From JAENVU01 sp031430375 (lineage in GTDB: Bacteria; Actinomycetota; Acidimicrobiia; IMCC26256; JAENVU01), in NCBI GenBank assembly GCA_031430375.1, contig JANPBJ010000106.1, positions 1 to 16,171 of the forward strand: 16,171 nucleotides of DNA, read 5' to 3'. Below, one piece after another: positions 1 to 6,077 of this stretch. Under the pieces are notes generated by a model. It saw nothing but the letters and a program-made list of their open reading frames with translations. It did not search any database and had not been told where the DNA came from. The first letter of the stretch is position 1. Every line of letters begins with the position of its first letter. The position numbers and the translations under genes are program-made.

Positions 1-1
1 G

Positions 2-511
2 GGGATTGATCGGTCGTTCGGCCTGGCGTTCGCCAAGAGCCAAGCCGCGGCCGGCTGCGCCTTGCCAACATCGGGCACGGTCTTCTTGTCGCTCGCCGGC
101 CGCGACAAGGAACAGGGCTTGGCGGTGGCCGCTCGGTTCGTCGACCTCGGGTTTTCGATCGCGGCAACTGCGGGTACCGCGGCTGCGTGCGCCGATCGAG
201 GGATTCCGGTGGAAACCATCGTGGCCAAAGTGAATGCCGAGGGCGGATCCGACGGAGGAGGCGTCGATGCCATCGAGCTGATTTCGTCGCGCAAGGTGGA
301 TCTGGTGGTCAATACGCCCCGCGGTCGAGGTCCCAGGGCGGACGGAGCGCATATTCGCCGCGCCGCGGTCGTGCACAAGATCCCGTGTCTCACCACCGTG
401 GCCGCCGCGCTCGCAGCCGCGGCAGGAATCGCGGAGAGCCAGACGAGCGAGGTCACCGTGCGCTCGCTCCAGGAGTACCACGCCGACGGCCAGATGCGAC
501 TCGAAGTGTGA
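2..511 (+). CDS. carB: Carbamoyl-phosphate synthase large subunit, C-terminal fragment
   Basis: This is the last 169 residues of CarB; the gene begins before the window and is open from the first complete codon. CarB makes carbamoyl phosphate from bicarbonate, ATP and glutamine-derived ammonia, with CarA, for pyrimidine and arginine synthesis in the cytoplasm. The fragment opens with the conserved run SFGLAFAKSQAAAG...LPTSGTVF at the end of the second ATP-grasp half. It continues into the MGS-like allosteric domain (AATAGTAAACADRGIPVE, then DLVVNTPRGRG, DGAHIRRAAV and IPCLTTVAAA). That domain binds UMP, IMP or ornithine in the enterobacterial enzyme; effector use here is unknown. The TTG at 62 is internal, not a start. 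The stop TGA (509-511) overlaps a possible GTG start for pyrD, so the two genes are probably cotranscribed. Confidence 0.95.
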   Translation, partial: GIDRSFGLAFAKSQAAAGCALPTSGTVFLSLAGRDKEQGLAVAARFVDLGFSIAATAGTAAACADRGIPVETIVAKVNAEGGSDGGGVDAIELISSRKVDLVVNTPRGRGPRADGAHIRRAAVVHKIPCLTTVAAALAAAAGIAESQTSEVTVRSLQEYHADGQMRLEV

Positions 512-585
512 GGCGTTTCAGGGGGTTGACGGGTCGCCGAGCCAACGGATCGTCTGACGGCACGGTCGCCGTCGGCGCCGTTGAT

Positions 586-1506
586 ATGGCGGTCGCAGTC
601 GGACCGTTGCAGTTGGCCAGCCCAATCGTCGCGGCGTCGGGGACGTTCGGTCACGGTGCCGAGGTGTTGCACCTGGTTGACGGCTCTCGCCTCGGAGCAC
701 TGACCGTGAAGTCGCTGGCCGCGTACCCGTGGGCGGGGAATCCGGCACCTCGTCTGCACCCGAGTGTGGGTGGGGGCATGCTCAACTCGGTCGGGTTGCA
801 GGGGCCGGGCATCGAACATTGGATTCGGGAGGAACTCCCGGCGCTGCGGACGGGAGGAGTCCCGGTGATCGTGTCGCTGTGGGGTCGCGCGGTGGAGGAG
901 TTCGTCGCGGCCGCACGCGCGCTCGCCGGTCATCAAGATTCGATTGCGGCGATCGAACTCAACGTGAGCTGTCCGAATGTGGAGGACTCGGCGCGGATGT
1001 TCGCTCATTCCACGTCAGCAACTCGCGCGGTGATCGAGTCGGTGATGGCATGTGATCTTGGGCTGCCGGTATTCGCAAAGCTGTCGCCGAACACCTTTGA
1101 AATTGTCGACATTGCGCGCGCAGCCGTCGACGCGGGTGCCACTGGTCTCACGCTCGTGAACACGTTGCTCGGGATGGGGATCGATACCGAGACGCGGCGT
1201 CCCCAGCTCGGTGCCGGCACCGGCGGTTACTCCGGGCCGCCGATCAAGCCGGTCGCGTTGCGTGCGGTCTACGAGGTGACGCGCGCCGTGCCGGGGGTGC
1301 CGGTGATCGGAACCGGTGGTGTGAGTTCAGGTACTGACGCGATTGAGATGCTCCTTGCGGGTGCCGCGGCCGTCGGCGTTGGCACGGTCTCGTTTCGAGA
1401 GCCGCGTGCCGTCAACCGTATTCACAACGAAGTCGCCCGCTGGTGTGCCGATCACGATGTGGCGCGCGTCGCCGATCTCGCCGGTGGACTCTGTCGAGGA
1501 CAATGA
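586..1506 (+). CDS. pyrD: Dihydroorotate dehydrogenase, class 1B type
   Basis: Oxidises dihydroorotate to orotate in UMP synthesis, using FMN in a TIM barrel. The 306 residues fit soluble class 1 enzymes, and the class 2 N-terminal membrane helices are absent. Visible signatures are ASPIVAASGTFG near the N-terminus, TVKS with K42, SVGLQGPG, ELNVSCPNV with C129 in the place of the class 1 catalytic cysteine (class 2 has serine), LVNTLLGMGID, GGYSGPPIKPVALR and the FMN phosphate loop VIGTGGVSSGTDAIE. The sequence resembles PyrDB, which normally works with an iron-sulfur/FAD subunit, PyrK. I see no pyrK between carB and pyrD. The start is uncertain. ATG 586 gives the family length and places C129 and K42 about where class 1 enzymes have them. 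GTG 508 would overlap the carB stop and add 26 residues. Neither has a strong ribosome binding site. Confidence 0.93.
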   Translation: MAVAVGPLQLASPIVAASGTFGHGAEVLHLVDGSRLGALTVKSLAAYPWAGNPAPRLHPSVGGGMLNSVGLQGPGIEHWIREELPALRTGGVPVIVSLWGRAVEEFVAAARALAGHQDSIAAIELNVSCPNVEDSARMFAHSTSATRAVIESVMACDLGLPVFAKLSPNTFEIVDIARAAVDAGATGLTLVNTLLGMGIDTETRRPQLGAGTGGYSGPPIKPVALRAVYEVTRAVPGVPVIGTGGVSSGTDAIEMLLAGAAAVGVGTVSFREPRAVNRIHNEVARWCADHDVARVADLAGGLCRGQ

Positions 1507-1516
1507 AAGGACCGCC

Positions 1517-2224
1517 ATGAATGCAACTGTGGGCGCACCGCCGGAAGTGCGCGGCCGGCTAGCGCTGCCGCTCGATGTCGGTAATCTCGATGCCGCCCTG
1601 GAGATTGCCCGCACCGTCGCGCCTTGGTTTGGGATTGCCAAGGTGGGACACGAGCTGTACGCGGAGGCGGGTCCGGTCGCGTTCGACCGGTTGCACGATC
1701 TGGGATTTCAAGTGTTCTGCGATCTCAAATTCCATGACATTCCCAACACGGTCGAGCGCGCCGCTCGCGCGCTGGCGCGCCACGGCGTGGAGTTCCTCAA
1801 CGCACATGCGGCCGGCGGTGTCGAGATGCTGCGCGCGTTTGTTGCCGGGGCCGCCGACGGTGCCCGCGATGCAAACCTTCGCGTCCCGACCACGCTGGCC
1901 GTCACCGTGCTCACCTCCGATGTCGACACCGGCGCGTTCGATGCTCGGCTCCAAGGAGCGGTTGCATCGGGGTGCGCGGGGGTCGTCTGCAGCGGGTTCG
2001 AGGTCGGTCAGGCTCGTGAGTGCGGAATGAGCACGATGGTGCCGGGGATCCGTCCGGCCGGTGCGGATACCGGTGATCAAGCGCGCATCGTGACTCCGGG
2101 CGCGGCCGTGAAGTCCGGGGCCGACTGGCTCGTGATCGGTCGGCCGGTCACCGCCGCGACCGATCCGGCCGGGGCCGCGGCGGCGATCGCCACAGAGGTG
2201 GGGGACGCGCTCCTCGGGCGCTGA
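1517..2224 (+). CDS. pyrF: Orotidine 5'-phosphate decarboxylase
   Basis: Catalyses the last step of UMP synthesis, OMP to UMP plus CO2. The 235-residue TIM barrel begins with LALPLDVGNLDAA, and the catalytic Asp-Lys-x-x-Asp set is DLKFHDIPNTV with D69, K71 and D74. FLNAHAAGG, LAVTVLTS, VVCSGFE, MVPGIRPAG and DWLVIGRPVTAA follow in the usual order, the last holding the phosphate-binding loop. Length and motifs are those of the E. coli/Bacillus group, not the longer type found in mycobacteria and streptomycetes. ATG 1517 is chosen because GAAAGG (1505-1510) lies six bases upstream and the product then has family length; the open frame extends back to 1343 inside pyrD. The gene starts 10 bases after pyrD and is probably cotranscribed with it. 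No clear terminator follows. Confidence 0.96.
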   Translation: MNATVGAPPEVRGRLALPLDVGNLDAALEIARTVAPWFGIAKVGHELYAEAGPVAFDRLHDLGFQVFCDLKFHDIPNTVERAARALARHGVEFLNAHAAGGVEMLRAFVAGAADGARDANLRVPTTLAVTVLTSDVDTGAFDARLQGAVASGCAGVVCSGFEVGQARECGMSTMVPGIRPAGADTGDQARIVTPGAAVKSGADWLVIGRPVTAATDPAGAAAAIATEVGDALLGR

Positions 2225-2251
2225 GCCCGACTGCAACCGTGGTGTCCTGCC

Positions 2252-2257
2252 TATACT
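2252..2257 (+). promoter_or_regulatory. Candidate -10 box for the mihF-gmk-rpoZ operon
   Basis: TATACT matches the vegetative -10 consensus at five of six bases and lies in the longest gap (2225-2318) on this side of metK. No convincing -35 hexamer sits 16-18 bases upstream. A start near 2264 would give a leader of about 55 bases. That leader contains a 5-bp hairpin GCGGC/GCCGC at 2286-2299 and the mihF ribosome binding site GGAGG at 2306-2310. The assignment rests on the motif and position only. Confidence 0.45.
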
Positions 2258-2318
2258 CAGCGCCGCTCGAACGCTGTCACGCGCTGCGGCCATTGCCGCG
2301 CTCTCGGAGGTCTTGTCT

Positions 2319-2639
2319 ATGCCGCTCCCGCCCGCGCTTACTACGGAGCAGCGTCAAGCCGCGCTTGAGAAGGCCGCGGTGGCGCGTCGGGTGCGGGCCG
2401 AGATCAAAACTCGGCTCAAGTTGAACCGTTTGTCGCTTCCCGAGCTCTTCGCCCAGAGCGACGCGGACGACATCGTCGCGAAGCTCAAGGTGGTCAGCGT
2501 CCTTGAGTCCCTCCCGGGCGTGGGCAAGGTGCGCGCGCGCAGGATCATGGCGGAGCTCGAGATCAGCGAGAGTCGGCGTTTGCGAGGCCTGGGCACCAAA
2601 CAGCGAGCGGCGCTGCTCGCCTCGTTCGCCGGGGAGTAG
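2319..2639 (+). CDS. mihF: Actinobacterial integration host factor (mIHF/sIHF family)
   Basis: A small DNA-binding nucleoid protein of 106 residues, specific to Actinobacteria and unrelated to the enterobacterial HU-like IHF. In the mycobacterial and Streptomyces proteins it binds duplex DNA through a helix-two-turn-helix fold and affects topology, recombination and development. Matching landmarks are LPPALTTEQRQAALEKAA at the N-terminus, a basic amphipathic helix (VARRVRAEIKTRLK), then VVSVLESLPGVGKVRARRIM with the H2TH Gly-Val-Gly-Lys turn, and ISESRRLRGLG near the C-terminus. ATG 2319 is preferred over the in-frame TTG 2313, because GGAGG (2306-2310) is eight bases from ATG but only two from TTG. 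Its stop codon TAG lies within the probable ribosome binding site of gmk. Confidence 0.95.
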   Translation: MPLPPALTTEQRQAALEKAAVARRVRAEIKTRLKLNRLSLPELFAQSDADDIVAKLKVVSVLESLPGVGKVRARRIMAELEISESRRLRGLGTKQRAALLASFAGE

Positions 2640-2648
2640 GGGCCCACA

Positions 2649-3227
2649 CTGGGAGTCCTGCTCGTCCTCGCCGGGCCTTCTGGCGTGGGCAAGGGCACTA
2701 TCGGCCAGTCCCTGCTGGTTCGAGAGCCAGAACTGGCGTGGTCGGTATCGGCGACCACGCGCGCCGCTCGACCCGGCGAACGCGACGGAATCGACTACCA
2801 CTTCATCTCCCGGGACGAGTTTGCGCGGATTCGGGACTCGGACGGGTTCGTGGAGTCCTTCGAGGTCTACGGGCAGCTCAAGGGGACGCCCCGAGCATCG
2901 ATCGAGGGCCCGCTCGCCGCGGGCGAGGATGTGCTGATCGAGATCGACGTCCAGGGCGCGTTGGCCGTGAGGTCTCAATACCCGGAGGCGCTGCTGGTGT
3001 TCATTCGGGCCCCGAGTGCCGAGGTGCAGGCGCAGCGGCTCCAGGACCGAGGGAGCGACGATCCTGAGCAGGTACGGCGACGCCTCGAGACCGCGGCCGC
3101 CGAAGAGGAGCTCGCCGCTCATTTCGATGCTGTGGTTGTCAATGACGACCTGGAGCGAGCGGTGGGCGAGGTCGCTGCTATCCTGAGAGGCCGCCGCGCT
3201 GGACTTCCGCCGGATGGACTTTCCTAA
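2649..3227 (+). CDS. gmk: Guanylate kinase, apparent CTG start
   Basis: Phosphorylates GMP to GDP with ATP. The P-loop is GPSGVGKGT, followed by the GMP-binding stretch SVSATTRAARPGERDGIDYH, EVYGQLKGTPRASIE, then VLIEIDVQGALAVR and the LID-like VQAQRLQDRG. The 192-residue product (from CTG 2649) is close to family size. The start is unusual. In this frame there is no ATG, GTG or TTG between the mihF stop (2637-2639) and the GTG at 2685, which lies inside the P-loop and would give a dead enzyme. CTG 2649 gives MGVLLVLAGPSG, a normal Gmk N-terminus, and AGGGG (2638-2642) sits six bases upstream. CTG 2658 is a weaker alternative. The C-terminus is close to rpoZ. Product assignment is secure; the start is inferred. 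Confidence 0.92.
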   Translation: MGVLLVLAGPSGVGKGTIGQSLLVREPELAWSVSATTRAARPGERDGIDYHFISRDEFARIRDSDGFVESFEVYGQLKGTPRASIEGPLAAGEDVLIEIDVQGALAVRSQYPEALLVFIRAPSAEVQAQRLQDRGSDDPEQVRRRLETAAAEEELAAHFDAVVVNDDLERAVGEVAAILRGRRAGLPPDGLS

Positions 3228-3258
3228 GACGATCTCCTCAGATCTGGAGCCTCTCACT

Positions 3259-3588
3259 ATGGCCGAACGCCGCGCCTCGCTCACCGAGCCCCGTATCGAG
3301 CACCTGCTCGAGAAGGAGAACTCCAAGTTCACGCTCGTGACGCTGGCCTCCCGCCGGGCCCGTGAGATCAACGATTACTACAACCATCTGGGCGACGGTC
3401 TGGGCAAGATCGTGCCGCCGCAGGTCACCTCGGTGTCGCGCAAGCCGTTGTCGATCGCGCTCGAAGAGATTGAGGCCGGCAAGATCATCAAAGCGGATCT
3501 CCCGGACCCCGAAGCGCTTGCCGAGGCCGCCGCCGCCGCCGCGGACGCTCTCGCCGCGCTCGATTCCCCTACCGACACCGCGGGCTAG
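3259..3588 (+). CDS. rpoZ: DNA-directed RNA polymerase omega subunit
   Basis: The omega subunit binds the beta' subunit and helps RNA polymerase assemble. This 109-residue product has the actinobacterial omega pattern: EPRIEHLLEKENSKFTLVTL, then ASRRAREINDYYNHLGDG, IVPPQVTSVSRKPLSIALEEI and a short acidic, alanine-rich tail (about residues 85-109). ATG 3259 is chosen because GGAG (3246-3249) is nine bases upstream and the protein then begins at the usual distance from the conserved core. ATG 3214 would overlap gmk and add 15 unconserved residues. The position between gmk and coaBC is the normal one in many bacteria. Confidence 0.95.
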   Translation: MAERRASLTEPRIEHLLEKENSKFTLVTLASRRAREINDYYNHLGDGLGKIVPPQVTSVSRKPLSIALEEIEAGKIIKADLPDPEALAEAAAAAADALAALDSPTDTAG

Positions 3589-3591
3589 CGA

Positions 3592-4845
3592 GTGGAGCTC
3601 GGGCCCTCGGCCTGGCGCGGCCGCCGCGTCGTGCTCGGGGTATCGGGTGGGATTGCCGCCTACAAAGCGGTCGAGTTGTGTCGCCGCATGGTGGATGCCG
3701 GGGCTCACGTGGTCCCGGTGCTGACTGAGGACGCGACTCGGTTCATTGGAGCACTCACGTTCTCCGCGCTCGCGTCCGAGCCGGCCCAGACGAGCCTGTT
3801 TCATGCCGATGATGGCACCGGAGCACCGAGCCCGATTCCGCACACTCGGCTTGGTCAATCGGCCGACATCATCGTGATCGCCCCGGCGACTGCCCGGCTC
3901 ATCGCCAAGTACGCAACGGGTATGTCCGATGACCTCCTGAGTGCCACCTTGTTGGCGACGCGTGCGCCGGTTGTCCTTGCCCCGGCCATGCATACGGAGA
4001 TGTGGGAGCACCCAGCGGTGCAGGAGAACCTCGCCACCTTGCGAAGGCGGGGCGTGCATGTTGTCGATCCCGAAACGGGTCGGCTGGCCGGCGGCGATAC
4101 GGGTGAAGGCCGCCTCGCGGCGCCGGAGCGCATCATGGATGCTGTGGCCGAGGTGCTGGCGCATCAGGGCGACATGGCTGGGGTCCGCCTGTTGGTGACT
4201 GCGGGGGGGACCCGCGAGGCAATCGATCCGGTTCGCTTCATCGGGAACCGATCCTCGGGGAAAATGGGCCATGCGATGGCAACCCAAGCCGCGGTCCGTA
4301 GCGCGGCGGTCACGCTGGTGACCGCGAGCAGCCTGGCGGTCCCTACTGGAATCGAGGTCGTGACTGTGGTCTCGGCCCAGCAGATGCACGACGCGGTCCT
4401 CGATCGCTTCGACGCGTCGGACGCGGTGATCATGGCTGCGGCCGTCGCCGACTTTCGCCCGAAGGCCATCGCGAACGACAAGCTCAAGAAGTCTGAGGGT
4501 GCGCCGGAAATCGTGTTGGAACCAACGCCGGATATTCTCGCCGAACTCGGGTCCGCCAAGCGCGGCCAGGTGCTCGTAGGGTTCGCGGCCGAAACCGAGA
4601 ACGTGGAAGCGAACGCGGCGGCGAAGCTCATCCGGAAGCACCTCGACCTGTTAGTGGCGAACGACGTGTCGGAAGCCGATGCGGGGTTCGAAGTCGACAC
4701 GAACCGGGCGATCCTGCTTGACTCCCTCGGCGGTTCGTACCACACGCCCCTGCTCACGAAGGCTGCACTGGCCGATGTGATTCTTGATCGAGTGGCCGCG
4801 CTGTTGGGGCGCGGCCCCGTCACACCAACCCAGGAGAAGTGTTGA
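3592..4845 (+). CDS. coaBC: Bifunctional phosphopantothenoylcysteine decarboxylase / phosphopantothenate-cysteine ligase
   Basis: Makes 4'-phosphopantetheine in coenzyme A synthesis. The N-terminal flavoprotein CoaC half (about residues 10-195) has VLGVSGGIAAYKAVEL, PHTRLGQSADIIVIAPATA, GMSDDLLSATLLA, APAMHTEMW and GRLAGGDTGEGRL. The C-terminal CoaB half (about 200-410) has LLVTAGGTREAIDPVRFIGNRSSGKMG, MAAAVADFRP, NDKLKK and LVGFAAETE. Two places differ from E. coli: PAMN is PAMH and the LACGD cysteine is replaced (LAGGD). As I recall it, the M. tuberculosis protein has the same PAMH and also lacks that cysteine, so this reads as a lineage trait, not decay. GTG 3592 starts three bases after rpoZ with little ribosome binding site, suggesting coupling. 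The stop overlaps the metK start. Confidence 0.95.
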   Translation: MELGPSAWRGRRVVLGVSGGIAAYKAVELCRRMVDAGAHVVPVLTEDATRFIGALTFSALASEPAQTSLFHADDGTGAPSPIPHTRLGQSADIIVIAPATARLIAKYATGMSDDLLSATLLATRAPVVLAPAMHTEMWEHPAVQENLATLRRRGVHVVDPETGRLAGGDTGEGRLAAPERIMDAVAEVLAHQGDMAGVRLLVTAGGTREAIDPVRFIGNRSSGKMGHAMATQAAVRSAAVTLVTASSLAVPTGIEVVTVVSAQQMHDAVLDRFDASDAVIMAAAVADFRPKAIANDKLKKSEGAPEIVLEPTPDILAELGSAKRGQVLVGFAAETENVEANAAAKLIRKHLDLLVANDVSEADAGFEVDTNRAILLDSLGGSYHTPLLTKAALADVILDRVAALLGRGPVTPTQEKC

Positions 4846-6032
4846 GCAGTTACACGTTCACGTCAGAGTCTGTGACCGAGGGTCACCCCGACAAGATGAG
4901 CGACCAGATTTCGGACGCGGTCCTCGATGCGATCTTCGAGGAGGATCCGAATAGCCGGGTCGCCTGCGAGACCATGTGCACCACTGGCCTGGTCATCGTC
5001 GCTGGGGAGATCAGTACCCAGGCCTATGTCGACATCCCGCGCGTTGTGAGAGACACCGTCCGTGGCATCGGGTACGACCGCGAATCCTTCGGGTTCGACG
5101 GCAACACCTGCGGGGTCATCACCTCGATCGATGAGCAGAGTCCAGACATCGCGATGGGCGTGGATAAGGCCGAGGAGCAACGCGCGGGTGACACCGACCG
5201 CCTGCTCGAGACCGGCGCGGGCGACCAAGGAATGATGTTCGGATACGCGTGTGATGAGACCGCCGATCTCATGCCGATGCCGATCTGGCTCGCGCACAAG
5301 CTGGCCTTCCGCTTGGCGGAGGTGCGCAAGTCCGGCGTGCTGCCGTATTTGCGGCCAGACGGCAAGACCCAGGTCACGATCGATTACGAGAATGGTGTTC
5401 CGAAACGGCTCTCTACCGTGCTGATCTCAACCCAGCACGGTCCCGGCATCGACCGCGACACGATGATCAAGCCGGATCTGATCGAGCACGTGATTCGACC
5501 GCTGATCCCCGAGCAGTTCGCGGATGACGACTTCGAAGTGCACGTCAACCCCACGGGGAACTTCGAACTCGGCGGTCCGCATGCCGACTGTGGCCTCACG
5601 GGCCGCAAGATCATCGTCGACACGTACGGCGGCATGGCCCGTCATGGTGGTGGTGCGTTCAGCGGCAAGGACCCCACGAAGGTTGACCGTTCTGCGGCCT
5701 ACGCGGCGCGCCACGCGGCGAAGAACATCGTTGCGGCTGGCATCGCCATGCGGTGCGAGGTGCAGGTTGCGTATGCGATCGGTATCGCGCGCCCGGTGTC
5801 GCTCATGGTGGAGACGTTCGGCACGTCCGAGATCGATCCGGAGAAGCTGCCGGCGCTCATCAACGAACACTTCGACCTCCGCCCCGCGGCGATCATCGAA
5901 CGGCTCGACCTTCGTCGGCCGATCTATCGCAAGACTGCGGCCTACGGCCACTTCGGTCGTCACGAGCCCGAGTTCACTTGGGAGCACACCACCAGCGCCG
6001 AAACCCTCCGTGCCGCTGCCGCGAAGCTCTAG
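4842..6032 (+). CDS. metK: S-adenosylmethionine synthetase
   Basis: Forms S-adenosylmethionine from methionine and ATP with release of phosphate and pyrophosphate; a cytosolic tetramer in known members. The 396 residues include all the expected motifs: YTFTSESVTEGHPDKMSDQI at the N-terminus, TGLVIVAGEI, the ATP-binding GAGDQGMMFGYA, PDGKTQVT, NPTGNFELGGPHADCGLTGR and the glycine-rich P-loop-like GGGAFSGKDPTKVDRSAAY. Either GTG 4839 or TTG 4842 could start it. TTG is preferred because AGGAG (4832-4836) is five bases from it and only two from GTG. TTG overlaps the coaBC stop as TTGA, so translation is probably coupled. RsmB, encoded downstream in the window, uses the product as methyl donor. 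Confidence 0.97.
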   Translation: MSSYTFTSESVTEGHPDKMSDQISDAVLDAIFEEDPNSRVACETMCTTGLVIVAGEISTQAYVDIPRVVRDTVRGIGYDRESFGFDGNTCGVITSIDEQSPDIAMGVDKAEEQRAGDTDRLLETGAGDQGMMFGYACDETADLMPMPIWLAHKLAFRLAEVRKSGVLPYLRPDGKTQVTIDYENGVPKRLSTVLISTQHGPGIDRDTMIKPDLIEHVIRPLIPEQFADDDFEVHVNPTGNFELGGPHADCGLTGRKIIVDTYGGMARHGGGAFSGKDPTKVDRSAAYAARHAAKNIVAAGIAMRCEVQVAYAIGIARPVSLMVETFGTSEIDPEKLPALINEHFDLRPAAIIERLDLRRPIYRKTAAYGHFGRHEPEFTWEHTTSAETLRAAAAKL

Positions 6033-6077
6033 GAGTTCCTGTCTTCGGCTGAGGACCCGCGCGAGGCCAGGTGGCCG

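Noticed and set aside
187..585. Upstream extension of the pyrD frame through the end of carB
   Set aside because: The extra residues are arginine-rich translation of carB in another frame. The family length and the positions of C129 and K42 favour ATG 586, with GTG 508 the furthest reasonable start.
1343..1516. Upstream extension of the pyrF frame inside pyrD
   Set aside because: It overlaps conserved pyrD sequence. ATG 1517 has a good ribosome binding site and gives the normal PyrF length.
2637..2648. mihF and gmk as one fused gene interrupted by TAG
   Set aside because: Both products are full-length members of separate families, and a ribosome binding site for gmk overlaps the TAG. Fusion by readthrough is kept only as a side possibility.
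2277..3371. Open frame of 364 codons on the minus strand across mihF and gmk
   Set aside because: It spans three well-supported genes and shows no family motif, so it is a mirror of their codon bias.
3238..4641. Open frame of 467 codons on the minus strand opposite rpoZ and coaBC
   Set aside because: The + strand encodes clearly recognised proteins throughout. The minus-strand product is low-complexity, rich in Arg, Gly and His, and matches no family I know. Such frames are by-products of GC-biased third positions.
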